Below are positions 25,863 to 36,453 of a stretch of DNA of 43,528 nucleotides, one piece after another. The notes under the pieces are model-generated. The model was not told the origin of the DNA, made no database searches, and saw only the letters and a program-made list of their open reading frames with translations. The stretch's first letter is position 1. The number at the start of each line of letters is the position of its first letter. This stretch comes from Pseudomonas sp. GM80 (GTDB lineage: Bacteria; Pseudomonadota; Gammaproteobacteria; Pseudomonadales; Pseudomonadaceae), in contig NZ_AKJD01000062.1 in NCBI RefSeq assembly GCF_000282515.1, forward strand, positions 1 through 43,528, given 5' to 3'. The translations under genes were made by a program, and so were the position numbers.

Positions 25863-28800
25863 ATGCGAGCACTCATACCGGGCCGGGAGGAGGGCCTGTA
25901 CAAGCATTTCGTCAAACAGAAACTGCACAAGCGGCTGCGTCATTTCAGCCCCGAAAACATCCGGCAACTAGATCGGGCCAGAACCCCCGGAGGTCTGCCC
26001 GAAGGGGCGCTGCCCGAGTGGTTCGAAGTGCTGAGCGAGGGGCAACGGCAAATCGTGCGCGACAGTCAGCAACGCAGCCGCGAGTCCAGTCAGAATCTGG
26101 CGAAAACCCTCAAGGGGCTCAAGGGTGTCGTCGAATTTGCGCAACCCTTGCTTGAAGACGCGCTGCTTGAAAAGTTTGGCATCAAGGTCGATACGGCCAA
26201 CACCTGGCTTTACACCGAGCTTTACCGCAACAGGCTCATCACCGATGAAAACCTGCTGCAATTGGCGTTACGAAATTTTGCCGACGAGCAGCCCTTCGCT
26301 GAAACAGACATCATCGCGGAACAGGGGGAGAGGGCGCCCATCGTTGATGAAAACGAAGGACTTTATGGCTGGTATTACCCCAAATTCGGCCACTCCCAGT
26401 GCTACAGAATCAAGAAGCTGGCGATCAAGCCCAGCGACTTTGCGCTGTTATGCCGTGAGCTGGATATCGGCAAGCACTATCAGCAGCACTTGGCGGCAAT
26501 ATTTGATGCGGCCGACACCGCTGCAACGGTCAAGGCACAGACCATTGAAGCGTGGAAAGACAGCCTGAGGGCCCATGCGCACATTGCTCGCCTGAAGTCG
26601 CTGCTGAGCCCGACCGCCTATCTGGCGGTGCTCGGCGTACTTAACGAAGAGCCGGCGACGACGCTGGATGGCGAACCCGTTGTGTTCAGCCAGCTGCATG
26701 TACTGGGCTTGCCTGCGAGCGAGATGTTTGTGCTGGGGGCGAATCGACGCAAACAGAAAAAAATTGACCTGAGCTTGAGCAATCCCGGCACCAACCTGTT
26801 CAACGTGCTCGCGTACACGGACTCACGGATCATCGTCTGCATACCGGGTGACCCGGTGGCTCCGATCAAGGAATACGCGTCGCTCAAGGCATTCGAAAAG
26901 GATTTAGCGTCGCGCCTGCGGGACGACGCCTATCAGCGCGCGTTTTTACGTCTTATCCCGCATGGCGACGCTGGCAGGTTTCTTGGCAGCGTTCAGTCAG
27001 CGTTGCAGACGCTGAAATGGAATCCAGACGCACCGCACCGGGAACAAACGCTGTTCGGGCATCTCGACGGAATTTATCAACGGGTTTATCGAGACGACCC
27101 GGTGCTGGATCTGGCGGAAAGTTTTTTTGACGAAAACTTGTTCGGCGAGTTGTACAGCCGCCACGAGGCGCGTCTTAAAGAGTCCTCCGCACAGTTGGCG
27201 GTGCCGACCGCCACGGTCGACCATGACGCCTGGTATGCGCGGTTGGCGCGCTATGCCGAATGGGGCTTGAACATATTGAACGTCGCAGCGTTTTTTATCC
27301 CGGGGCTGGGCGAAGTGATGATGGCCGTGATGGCCGTGCAGTTGACGCTGGACGTGTATCACGGCGTGGAAGCCTGGAGCGTTGGCGACCGTGATCAGGC
27401 ATGGCGTTATCTCAGCGCTGTCGCAACGAACCTGGCGTTTATGGCTGTTATCGGCGCGGCTGTCAGTAAAGCGCCGAAAATCCTCTCGGCACCGTTAGTC
27501 GACGGCATGGTCAAGGTCAAACTGCCGTTTGGTGACGAGCAACTCTGGCGGCCGGGCCTGGCGCCGTACAAAAGCTCGGTTGTACTGCCGTCCACGCTTG
27601 AACCCAATCGTCTTGGGCAATATGAGGTAGACGGTAGAACGTTCATTCGCGTGGACGGTGAGGTGTATGAGCAAACCTTTGACGCGACCCTCGGCCGCTG
27701 GCGCCTCAAACATCCGAGCAACCCGAATGCCTATCAGCCAGCGCTGCGCTCCAATGGCCAGGGCGCCTGGCGTCACGATTTCGAACGCCCGCTGCAATGG
27801 GATCGTACGACGCTGCTCAGACGCATGGGCCACGCAACCGATGGGCTGGATACGGCAACATTGGAGAACATCGCGCGGATCAGTGGGGTCAACGACAGCG
27901 TGCTGCGCAAAATGCACGTCGATCACCAATCCATGCCCTCGGTCTTGTCCGATGCCTTGCGCCTGTTTCACGAGGGTGTTCCCGCCGAAACGGCGCTAAC
28001 GCCTGAAATCAAACAGCTGCAAAGCACCTTCCCGAGCCTGTCGAATGACGCTGCACAAGAGGTGTTGAATGCTGCCACCGCTCGGGAGCGCCGGTTTAAC
28101 CGACGTAGCGGGCGGCTGCCGGTGAGTCTCCTGCTGAAGGCGCGCACTCGCGCCAGAGTCGGGCGAATGAACCGGGCGCTGGCCGGCATGCAACTGCCAG
28201 GCCTGGCGTCCTTCGACAGTCAGCGTCTGGCGTTGCAGGCGTTGGAGAAACAACCAGGCTGGCCGCGATCATTGCGTCTCGAAGTGCGCCAACACGACTG
28301 CACCGGCAAGGTGCTTGCGAGTATCGGCAGCGAGTCGGCCGAAGATGTCAAATACGTGGTCACTGACGGCGGTCAACATCATCAACCCGGGCAGTTCCAG
28401 GCCTTCGACAGCCAAGGCAATGCGTTAAACAGTGTGCCCCGCCACGGCGACAACTTTTATCAATCGTTGATGCACGCCTTACCGGACAATGCGCGCATCA
28501 AGCTCGGCCTGCCAGACGTCTGGCAGAGCGCAGAGTTGCAGAAAACGCTGAGCCAATATGCTCTGGCGCATCGAGCGGAGATGCTCGAAACCTTATTCCC
28601 GAATGTTTCCAGCCGACGGTTCAAGTCGCCGTCACGTCTGGCGGACAATCGTACTGGCTACCTCTTGAGCGGCCGTGGTGCGGACGCGATGGTCAACCCC
28701 TCGTTGATCTCAAGGGTTCGCGACCTCTATCCGGACTTTTCGGATGACTCGGCGCAGATGATGATCAATCACCTGATGCTGGGTGGAAGTACCGAGACGC

Positions 28801-31800
28801 AAATTGCGCATTTGCTCAACCTGCGCGCCATGGAGTACGAGACGCTTGCCATTGAACTTGATCAGTGGAGCGCCCAGGATGACGTGTCGTTGGCCCGTCA
28901 ACAAACGGCGCAAATGGTCAAGGACGCCTGGCGGCTGCGGGGGCTGGTCGACGTCCCGGCCGGGATTCATCTGGAATGGGGTAACGCCGGTTTGTTGCCG
29001 GAGCTGACAGCGCATTTCCCTCACGTCAGCAGTCTGCAGTTAAGTGTCGACAGTTTGCTCAGTCAGAGCAGCGAATCGTTGATGCGGCAGTTTCCTAACG
29101 TCCGTTCACTTGAGCTTTACGTCTGGAGTCCCCTCCAGTCAGCACGGCTGGCCGAGAAACTCAAGACGCTCCCCGGCATTCGTGAATTGCTGCTGGGTGG
29201 CAATCTCGGCAACGAGTTCAGTGAGGCGGCGCAGTCGCTGGTCAATGTCATGCCGCAATTGGAGAGCCTGACGCTGCGCGGAATATCCAGCGAACTGGAT
29301 GTCATCCAATTGCCCCGGCTGCGGGCATTGAATGTGGCGGGTACCCTCGAACATTGGCCCAAAGGCATTCTGGAATTGCCCGGGCTTGAGCAAGTAAACC
29401 TTCGACAAGCCAACATAAAGGCGTTGCCTGCCGAGTTGTTTGCAGGTCACGAAAAACTGTGGCGAGGGCTGGATCTCAACTGGGCGCGGCTCGACGCTGA
29501 ACAATTCGTCAAAGCTTATGAATACGTCCGAGACAATCCTGCGCATGTGTTGGACAGCGAGCAGATACTCGAACGCTACAGTCGGGATTCATTACAGATA
29601 GCGATGGATTGCGGCAGCGATCTTTCCTCCGCCGCGCTCAGGCAACTGAAGGCGCGAGGCCTGTCAGGCCGGGCACTGCTCGAGCACATTAATGCGGTGC
29701 GCCGGGATATGCAGGTATTGTCCGGGCAACTGACCGAATGGCAGGAACGCTCGCCCATCGTCAACGGCCGTGCTGTTGATCAGAACGCTCGGCGCAACAC
29801 GGCCCGACTGATTCGTGAATCCTGGCAAGAGGGGTTGCGCCAACGCGTCGGCATAAGTGAGGAAGTACCTGTCAGTGCTGAACCTCAACCGGGATCTTCA
29901 AGCTCGCACACCTTGCCGGTTGTTGCGGCGGATAATGTATTCCTGCTGGACTTGTCGGGGGCGCCACTCGGTGACTTGCCTGATTTATCCGCGTTGACCG
30001 CCACGGATTTTTCCCATGTGCTGACACTCAAGTTGTCAGAAGTGGTGGCTCCGGTTGATGCCTTGAATCAATTTCTGCCGCACTTCAGCGAGGTTCTCAC
30101 GCTGGATCTGAGCCGCAATCAGCTGTTCGATTTGCCCTCGACACTCAAGCAACTGGCAAAGCTGAAAGACCTCGGGCTGCAGCACAATTATCTGACCATC
30201 ACGCCCTCGCTGCAGGGGCGTTTGAACGGATTGTCAGGGCTGGAAACCCTCGATTTGCGCTACAACCGTGTCGAGTCGCTGAACGTTACGACTTTGCGCG
30301 CGCTGAAGCGCTTGCGCCTGGGCCACACCGCGCTCGCCGCTTGGCCCGAGGGCGTGCTGGAGTTGCCTGCGCTGACCCGGCTGGAGCTGAACAACAGCGC
30401 AGTCGTGAATGTACCCGAGGCCGTGTTCAGCGGGCACGACCAGCTCCAGGTCGATCTGGGAGGATGTCGACTGACGACCAAGGCCCGACACGATCTGCTG
30501 GCCAACAGTCATGAATTTGCGCCAATGGGCATTTCCAGAACTGACTTGCGTGAGGGGTTCACCCTGGGCGGCCCCGCGTTTTTTCCGCCATTGGTCAGCC
30601 AGTTTCCGGAGCTGTTGTTGCCGCTGAGAGTGGAGTCTGCAGAGCAGTTGGCGAGAATGACGGCCAAGGCACGCCTGCAAAGGCTTGACCCGGATCTGCG
30701 CGACTCCGAGGCGTTGCAGGCGGTTGATGATCTGACACTGAGTCACGGAGCTGGAGCGTTGTTCGCCCGGATGGATGATTGGGACCAGCAGTTTCAGGCG
30801 TTGACCGAATCCCTGAATCAATGGATCACTCAGCCGCCGTTTCAGTTGAGGGAAATGAGTCTGCCGCTCTGGGTCAGCGCTGTGGAGCGGCGTAAAGCCG
30901 CCGATCAGATACTGGCGTGCTGGCGTCAGAATCTGCGGGGAGTACCTGCGGCGGAACGTGGCAGCGCCGTTTTCACCCTTGATCTGTCCGAGAATCCCTT
31001 AGGCGATTTGCCGACGCTGGCAGGGGATTTCTCTCATGTCGGCACGTTGAAACTGAACAAGGTTTTTATTAGCGAGCAGGGCCTGGACGGTTTTCTCGGG
31101 GCATTCCAAGGCATCCATACACTGGAGCTGAACGGCAATCTTCTGGCGAACCTGCCCGCGCCTGTTTTTGCGATCCATGATCTCAAGCGCCTGTCGGCGT
31201 CGGTAAACCAATTGAGATCGACGCCGCAACTGACAACGCAACTTGCGACGTTGCCTCAATTGCAGTCGCTGAACCTGTCGCACAACTGGCTGGAATCGCT
31301 GGACGTCAGGCCACTCACCCAGCTTGAGGCACTCAATCTGCAAACCAATCGACTGGTAGCGTGGCCCGAAGGAGTGCTCGAACTGCCTTCGCTCACAACG
31401 CTGAATCTGCGAGACAACATGCTCGAAGCCGTGCCCCCGGCCTTGATGACTGAGCGCTACCGCCGATTGCGTGAAGGCGTGGATTTGTCGAGCAATGACA
31501 GTCTGAACGGGCAGAGCCTGATAATGCTGCGCAACGAGATTAATCCCGGTGAGACAATCATGGGCTGGTCTGCGGAGGAGCTCGACGAGGTACTGGACAG
31601 CGAGGACACTGAAAGCATTTTCGGCAGTGATACCTCGCCGCTCAGTGATGAAGAGGTGGATGTCGACCATGTCACCGGTGACGAGGCCCGCCGCCGCTGG
31701 ATCGATCCAGCGTCAAATGACGCCCAAGAACTAACGCGAATCTGGGGCGATTTCGAGCAGCAGCCTGACAGTGCGGCGTTCTTCAATCTGCTCGACCGCA

Positions 31801-32525
31801 TGGAGGGCACCAAGGACTTTGCGCTTGGGCGCACTGACCTCACTCGTCGTGTACATCGGGTGTTGAAAGCCGCTGACAGCGATGAAAGCTTGAGGCGCAC
31901 GGTGTTTGCGATGGCGCAATCGGCGCAGACCTGTGGTGACGGGCGCATCCTGTTATTCAGCGACATTGAGGTGAAGGTCTTCGAGTTCGAAACCGTCAAA
32001 TCCACGCCCCTGAATCAGCAGGACAGTGTGCTGTTCAAACTGGGCAGAAAGCTGTTTCGCCTCGGTCGAATTGAAAAAATCGCCAATCGCGACGTGTTGC
32101 AACGCCAGGCGCTAGGCGGCAGACCGGATCCGGCGGAAGTCCGGCTGGCTTATCGGATTGGTCTGGGTGACAGGCTGGAACTGCCAGGACAGCCGAAAGA
32201 CATGCTCTACAGTGGCAACGTCAGCGCCGCCACACTGGACACCGCTTACGCGGAAGTGATTGCAGCCGAGCAGTCGGCTGACTTCATGGAGGATCTGGTC
32301 ACGCGCGATTACTGGATCGCCCAATTGAAGCGCAAATACCCAGGGCGATTCGCTGCTTTAAAAGAGAAACAGGCGCAAATTCAGGGCGAGTTGGAAGATC
32401 GTTATACAGAGATAACCGAGGCGTACCTGACGGAAGTCGGGGCGCTGGAGGTAGAGTTCAAAACCCAGGAAACCGGGTTGTTGCTTGAGCTGACGAACAC
32501 TGAACGGCAACAGTTCAGCGTGTAA
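25863..32525 (+). CDS. giant DUF6543 / triple-LRR / NEL E3 ubiquitin ligase-type toxin
   Basis: 2220 aa. N-terminus to ~500: DUF6543-like (RIIVCIPGDPVAPIKEY, then the hydrophobic ILNVAAFFIPGLGEVMMAVMAV). A variable helical middle follows, then three successive modules of helical linker plus leucine-rich repeats, with LRR blocks starting near 1037, 1357 and 1700; blocks 2 and 3 open with LDLSGAPLGDLP and LDLSENPLGDLP. An acidic linker (LDEVLDSEDTESIFGSD, ~1905-1935) precedes the NEL domain (~1943-2215). There the catalytic motif Thr-Cys2024-Gly-Asp2026 is intact, followed by PDPAEVRLAYRIGLGDRLELP. NEL enzymes (IpaH, SspH, SlrP) ubiquitinate host proteins, with the LRR choosing the substrate. 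AGGA precedes the start; no signal peptide. Target and secretion route are unknown. Catalytic competence is inferred from the intact motif. Confidence 0.88.
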   Translation: MRALIPGREEGLYKHFVKQKLHKRLRHFSPENIRQLDRARTPGGLPEGALPEWFEVLSEGQRQIVRDSQQRSRESSQNLAKTLKGLKGVVEFAQPLLEDALLEKFGIKVDTANTWLYTELYRNRLITDENLLQLALRNFADEQPFAETDIIAEQGERAPIVDENEGLYGWYYPKFGHSQCYRIKKLAIKPSDFALLCRELDIGKHYQQHLAAIFDAADTAATVKAQTIEAWKDSLRAHAHIARLKSLLSPTAYLAVLGVLNEEPATTLDGEPVVFSQLHVLGLPASEMFVLGANRRKQKKIDLSLSNPGTNLFNVLAYTDSRIIVCIPGDPVAPIKEYASLKAFEKDLASRLRDDAYQRAFLRLIPHGDAGRFLGSVQSALQTLKWNPDAPHREQTLFGHLDGIYQRVYRDDPVLDLAESFFDENLFGELYSRHEARLKESSAQLAVPTATVDHDAWYARLARYAEWGLNILNVAAFFIPGLGEVMMAVMAVQLTLDVYHGVEAWSVGDRDQAWRYLSAVATNLAFMAVIGAAVSKAPKILSAPLVDGMVKVKLPFGDEQLWRPGLAPYKSSVVLPSTLEPNRLGQYEVDGRTFIRVDGEVYEQTFDATLGRWRLKHPSNPNAYQPALRSNGQGAWRHDFERPLQWDRTTLLRRMGHATDGLDTATLENIARISGVNDSVLRKMHVDHQSMPSVLSDALRLFHEGVPAETALTPEIKQLQSTFPSLSNDAAQEVLNAATARERRFNRRSGRLPVSLLLKARTRARVGRMNRALAGMQLPGLASFDSQRLALQALEKQPGWPRSLRLEVRQHDCTGKVLASIGSESAEDVKYVVTDGGQHHQPGQFQAFDSQGNALNSVPRHGDNFYQSLMHALPDNARIKLGLPDVWQSAELQKTLSQYALAHRAEMLETLFPNVSSRRFKSPSRLADNRTGYLLSGRGADAMVNPSLISRVRDLYPDFSDDSAQMMINHLMLGGSTETQIAHLLNLRAMEYETLAIELDQWSAQDDVSLARQQTAQMVKDAWRLRGLVDVPAGIHLEWGNAGLLPELTAHFPHVSSLQLSVDSLLSQSSESLMRQFPNVRSLELYVWSPLQSARLAEKLKTLPGIRELLLGGNLGNEFSEAAQSLVNVMPQLESLTLRGISSELDVIQLPRLRALNVAGTLEHWPKGILELPGLEQVNLRQANIKALPAELFAGHEKLWRGLDLNWARLDAEQFVKAYEYVRDNPAHVLDSEQILERYSRDSLQIAMDCGSDLSSAALRQLKARGLSGRALLEHINAVRRDMQVLSGQLTEWQERSPIVNGRAVDQNARRNTARLIRESWQEGLRQRVGISEEVPVSAEPQPGSSSSHTLPVVAADNVFLLDLSGAPLGDLPDLSALTATDFSHVLTLKLSEVVAPVDALNQFLPHFSEVLTLDLSRNQLFDLPSTLKQLAKLKDLGLQHNYLTITPSLQGRLNGLSGLETLDLRYNRVESLNVTTLRALKRLRLGHTALAAWPEGVLELPALTRLELNNSAVVNVPEAVFSGHDQLQVDLGGCRLTTKARHDLLANSHEFAPMGISRTDLREGFTLGGPAFFPPLVSQFPELLLPLRVESAEQLARMTAKARLQRLDPDLRDSEALQAVDDLTLSHGAGALFARMDDWDQQFQALTESLNQWITQPPFQLREMSLPLWVSAVERRKAADQILACWRQNLRGVPAAERGSAVFTLDLSENPLGDLPTLAGDFSHVGTLKLNKVFISEQGLDGFLGAFQGIHTLELNGNLLANLPAPVFAIHDLKRLSASVNQLRSTPQLTTQLATLPQLQSLNLSHNWLESLDVRPLTQLEALNLQTNRLVAWPEGVLELPSLTTLNLRDNMLEAVPPALMTERYRRLREGVDLSSNDSLNGQSLIMLRNEINPGETIMGWSAEELDEVLDSEDTESIFGSDTSPLSDEEVDVDHVTGDEARRRWIDPASNDAQELTRIWGDFEQQPDSAAFFNLLDRMEGTKDFALGRTDLTRRVHRVLKAADSDESLRRTVFAMAQSAQTCGDGRILLFSDIEVKVFEFETVKSTPLNQQDSVLFKLGRKLFRLGRIEKIANRDVLQRQALGGRPDPAEVRLAYRIGLGDRLELPGQPKDMLYSGNVSAATLDTAYAEVIAAEQSADFMEDLVTRDYWIAQLKRKYPGRFAALKEKQAQIQGELEDRYTEITEAYLTEVGALEVEFKTQETGLLLELTNTERQQFSV

Positions 32526-32537
32526 GAGAGGGGCATG

Positions 32538-32574
32538 AAACCTCGGTAGCCAGACGGTCTACCGAGGTTTTTTT
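32538..32574 (+). terminator. rho-independent terminator after large NEL gene
   Basis: AAACCTCGGTAG (32538-32549), 9-nt loop, CTACCGAGGTTT (32559-32570) then TTTT: a perfect 12-bp stem, 12 bases after the stop codon. metH converges on it from the other side. Confidence 0.92.
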
Positions 32575-32587
32575 CAAGCTGCGTTGA

Positions 32588-35500
32588 TCAGTTGTCGTAG
32601 CCCAGATTCGGCGCCAGCCAACGCTCGGTCACGCTCAGCTCCTGGCCTTTGCGCGAGGTGTAGCTGGCGATCTGATCCTTATCGACTTTGCCCACTGCAA
32701 AGTACTGCGCCTGTGGATGCGCGAAGTACCAGCCACTGACCGCTGCCGCCGGGAACATTGCATAGTGCTCGGTGAGGAACACACCGCTGCGACCGGCACG
32801 CATTTCTTTGGCTTCCGGGTCGAGCAAGGCAAACAGCGCCGCTTTCTCGGTGTGATCCGGGCAGGCCGGGTAACCCGGGGCAGGGCGGATACCGCTGTAT
32901 TGCTCTTTGATCAGCGCTTCGTTGTCGAGGGTTTCGTCCTTGGCATAACCCCAGTGCTCTTTACGCACCTGCTGGTGCAGCCATTCGGCGCAAGCCTCGG
33001 CCAAACGGTCGGCCAGCGCTTTGACCATGATCGAGTTGTAGTCGTCGCCAGCGTCTTGGTAAGCCTTGGCGACTTCTTCGGCGCCGATGCCGGCGGTGGT
33101 AATGAAACCACCGACGTAGTCGGTCACTTCGCTGTCTTTCGGTGCAACGAAGTCGGCCAGCGAGAAGTTCGGTTTGCCGTCGGTCTTGATGATCTGCTGG
33201 CGCAAGTGATGCAGTTTGGCCAATGGCTGACCGTCATCGCCGTACAGCTCGATGTCGTCGTCATGCACCTGATTGGCCGGCCAGAAACCGAACACCGCGC
33301 GGGCGCTGATCAGCTTCTCGTCGATCAGCTTGGCGAGCATTTCCTGCGCATCCTTGTACAGCGAAGTCGCGGCTTCACCGACCACTTCGTCTTCGAGAAT
33401 GCGCGGGAATTTGCCGGCCAGATCCCAGGAGATGAAGAACGGCGTCCAGTCGATGTATTCGGCGAGGACTTTCAGGTCGATGTTGTCCAGCACCTTGCTG
33501 CCGGTGAAGGTTGGTTTGACGGGCTGATAAGTCGCCCAATCAAACTGCGGCTTCTTGGCGATCGCAGCGGCGTAGCTTAGGCGTTCGGTGCGGGCACTGC
33601 GGTTGGCGGTACGTTCGCGCACTTCAACGTATTCGGCGCGGGTTCTTTCGACGAAACCGGCCTTCAGTTCCTTGGACAGCAACTGCGTCGCCACACCCAC
33701 CGCGCGGGAAGCGTCGGTCACGTAAACCACGGCATCGTTGCTGTACTTCGGCTCGATCTTCACCGCGGTGTGCGCTTTGGAGGTGGTCGCGCCACCGATC
33801 ATCAGCGGCAGGTGGAAGTCCTGACGCTGCATCTCACGCGCGACGTGGACCATTTCATCCAGCGAAGGGGTGATCAGACCGGAGAGGCCGATGATGTCGC
33901 ACTTCTGCTCTTTGGCCACCTGCAGAATCTTCTCGGCCGGCACCATCACGCCGAGGTCGACGATGTCGTAGCCGTTGCAACCGAGCACCACGCCAACAAT
34001 GTTCTTGCCGATGTCGTGCACGTCACCCTTGACGGTGGCCATGAGGATCTTGCCCTTGGCTTCCGGCTTGTCGCCTTTTTCCAGTTCGATGAACGGAATC
34101 AAGTGCGCTACGGCCTGCTTCATCACACGGGCGGATTTCACCACTTGCGGGAGGAACATTTTGCCGGCGCCGAACAGGTCGCCGACGATGTTCATGCCGG
34201 ACATCAGCGGGCCTTCGATCACTTCGATCGGGCGGGCGAACGACTGGCGCGATTCTTCGGTGTCTTCAACGATGTGCGTGGTGATGCCTTTGACCAGCGC
34301 ATGCTCCAGACGCTTGTTGACCTCCCAACTGCGCCACTCTTCGGTCTCGGCTTCTTTGACGCTACCGTCGCCCTTGTATTTGTCGGCGATGGCGAGGAGG
34401 GCGTCAGTGCCGTTTGGCGTGCGGTTGAGCACCACGTCTTCAACGGCGTCGCGCAACTCTTGCGGGATCTGGTCGTAGATCTCCAGCTGACCGGCGTTGA
34501 CGATGCCCATGGTCAGGCCAGCGCGGATTGCGTAGAGCAGGAACACCGAGTGGATCGCCTCGCGCACCGGGTTGTTGCCCCGGAACGAGAACGACACGTT
34601 GGACACGCCGCCCGAGGTCAGCGCGTACGGCAGCTCGTCGCGGATGTAGGCACAAGCATTGATGAAGTCCACAGCGTAGTTGTTGTGTTCTTCGATACCG
34701 GTGGCGACGGCGAAGATGTTCGGGTCGAAGATGATGTCTTCCGGCGGGAAGCCGACTTCGTTGACCAGAATGTCGTAAGAGCGTTTGCAGATCTCTTTCT
34801 TGCGCGCTTCGGTGTCGGCCTGGCCGGCTTCGTCGAACGCCATCACCACAACGGCGGCGCCGTAGCGCTTGCACAGTTTGGCGTGGTGGATGAACTGCTC
34901 GACGCCTTCTTTCATGCTGATCGAGTTGACGATGCCCTTGCCCTGAATGCACTTCAGGCCCGCTTCGATGACTTCCCATTTCGACGAGTCGATCATGATC
35001 GGCACGCGCGAGATGTCCGGTTCGCCGGCGATCAGATTGAGGAAGGTCACCATGGCCTTCTTCGAATCGAGCATCCCTTCGTCCATGTTGATGTCGATCA
35101 CCTGCGCGCCGGCCTCGACCTGTTGCAGGGCGACTTCCAGCGCTTCGGTGTAGTTGTCTTCACGGATCAGCCGGGCGAATTTCGCCGAGCCAGTGATGTT
35201 GGTGCGCTCGCCGACGTTGACGAACAGCGAGCTGCGATCGATGGTGAACGGCTCCAGACCCGAGAGGCGGCAAGCCTTGGGGATGTCCGGAATCTGCCGC
35301 GGCGCGTAACCGGCGACGGCTTTGGCGATGGCTTCGATGTGCCCCGGCGTGGTGCCGCAGCAACCGCCGACAATATTGAGGAAGCCGCTCTGGGCGAATT
35401 CTTCGATGACCTTGGCGGTTTCCGACGGCAGTTCGTCGTACTCGCCGAATTCGTTCGGCAGGCCGGCGTTCGGGTGCGCGGACACGTGGGTGCTGGCCTT

Positions 35501-36298
35501 GTTCGACAGCTCTTCCAGGTACGGACGCAATTCACTGGCGCCGAGTGCGCAGTTGAGGCCGACGGAAATCGGCTTGGCGTGCGCTACCGAGTTCCAGAAC
35601 GCTTCGGTGGTCTGGCCCGACAGGGTGCGGCCAGACGCATCGGTGATGGTTCCGGAAATCATGATCGGCAGTTCGAGGTGCAGCTCTTCGAACACGCCTT
35701 GCACGGCGAAGATCGCCGCTTTGGCGTTGAGGGTGTCGAAAATGGTTTCGATCAGGATCAGGTCGGCGCCGCCCTCGATCAGACCTTTGGTGGCTTCGGT
35801 GTAGTTCTCCACCAGTTCATCAAAGGTGACGTTGCGATAGCCCGGGTTGTTGACGTCTGGCGACAGCGAGCAGGTGCGGCTGGTCGGGCCGAGTACGCCG
35901 GCAACGAAGCGTGGCTTGTCCGGGTTCTCAGCGGTCTTGGCATCGGCGACCTTGCGCGCCAGGCGAGCGCCTTCTACGTTTAACTCGTACGCCAGTTCTT
36001 CCATGCCGTAGTCGGCCATGGAAATGCGCGTGGCGTTGAAGGTGTTGGTTTCGAGGATGTCGGCGCCGGCATCCAGATAGGCTTTCTCGATGCCGCCGAT
36101 CACGTCGGGACGGGTGATGACCAACAGGTCGTTGTTGCCCTTGACGTCACTCGGCCAGTCAGCGAAGCGTTTGCCGCGATAATCCTGCTCTTCGAGCTTG
36201 TAGCTCTGGATCATCGTGCCCATACCGCCGTCGAGTATCAGGATGCGCTCTTTGAGAGCCTGCTTGAGAGCTTGAAGACGGACGCTGCGATCGGACAT
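32588..36298 (-). CDS. cobalamin-dependent methionine synthase MetH
   Basis: 5-methyltetrahydrofolate-homocysteine methyltransferase, 1236 aa, full length. Order: homocysteine domain with [12 protein letters not shown] and zinc ligands Cys250 (GLNCALGA) and Cys313-Cys314 ([10 protein letters not shown]); pterin domain ([30 protein letters not shown]); B12 domain with axial His761 in [11 protein letters not shown]; and a C-terminal AdoMet reactivation domain ([12 protein letters not shown]). It converts homocysteine to methionine in the cytoplasm using methylcobalamin, which ties it to the cobalamin genes at 40882-43021. Monocistronic, divergent from cti. No riboswitch seen in its leader. Confidence 0.98.
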   Translation of the reverse strand: MSDRSVRLQALKQALKERILILDGGMGTMIQSYKLEEQDYRGKRFADWPSDVKGNNDLLVITRPDVIGGIEKAYLDAGADILETNTFNATRISMADYGMEELAYELNVEGARLARKVADAKTAENPDKPRFVAGVLGPTSRTCSLSPDVNNPGYRNVTFDELVENYTEATKGLIEGGADLILIETIFDTLNAKAAIFAVQGVFEELHLELPIMISGTITDASGRTLSGQTTEAFWNSVAHAKPISVGLNCALGASELRPYLEELSNKASTHVSAHPNAGLPNEFGEYDELPSETAKVIEEFAQSGFLNIVGGCCGTTPGHIEAIAKAVAGYAPRQIPDIPKACRLSGLEPFTIDRSSLFVNVGERTNITGSAKFARLIREDNYTEALEVALQQVEAGAQVIDINMDEGMLDSKKAMVTFLNLIAGEPDISRVPIMIDSSKWEVIEAGLKCIQGKGIVNSISMKEGVEQFIHHAKLCKRYGAAVVVMAFDEAGQADTEARKKEICKRSYDILVNEVGFPPEDIIFDPNIFAVATGIEEHNNYAVDFINACAYIRDELPYALTSGGVSNVSFSFRGNNPVREAIHSVFLLYAIRAGLTMGIVNAGQLEIYDQIPQELRDAVEDVVLNRTPNGTDALLAIADKYKGDGSVKEAETEEWRSWEVNKRLEHALVKGITTHIVEDTEESRQSFARPIEVIEGPLMSGMNIVGDLFGAGKMFLPQVVKSARVMKQAVAHLIPFIELEKGDKPEAKGKILMATVKGDVHDIGKNIVGVVLGCNGYDIVDLGVMVPAEKILQVAKEQKCDIIGLSGLITPSLDEMVHVAREMQRQDFHLPLMIGGATTSKAHTAVKIEPKYSNDAVVYVTDASRAVGVATQLLSKELKAGFVERTRAEYVEVRERTANRSARTERLSYAAAIAKKPQFDWATYQPVKPTFTGSKVLDNIDLKVLAEYIDWTPFFISWDLAGKFPRILEDEVVGEAATSLYKDAQEMLAKLIDEKLISARAVFGFWPANQVHDDDIELYGDDGQPLAKLHHLRQQIIKTDGKPNFSLADFVAPKDSEVTDYVGGFITTAGIGAEEVAKAYQDAGDDYNSIMVKALADRLAEACAEWLHQQVRKEHWGYAKDETLDNEALIKEQYSGIRPAPGYPACPDHTEKAALFALLDPEAKEMRAGRSGVFLTEHYAMFPAAAVSGWYFAHPQAQYFAVGKVDKDQIASYTSRKGQELSVTERWLAPNLGYDN

Positions 36299-36453
36299 TT
36301 GGACTACTCGGAAAGACCATTACGAAGGAGCGGGATCATAACAAACCTGTGCGGTTTTGGAGCATGTGGCGCTTTTGCATGAATATCGCTCATGTTGGTA
36401 CGGACGTCATAATGTAGAATCGCGGCGTTTTTTATAAAATCGGGATCAGCAGC

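Noticed and set aside
33770..35983. 737-aa open frame on the plus strand
   Set aside because: Antisense shadow of metH; composition rich in Val/Asp/Arg repeats without any motif.
36299..36453. possible riboswitch in the metH leader
   Set aside because: No cobalamin, SAM or SAH aptamer blocks could be found in the 155-base divergent region.
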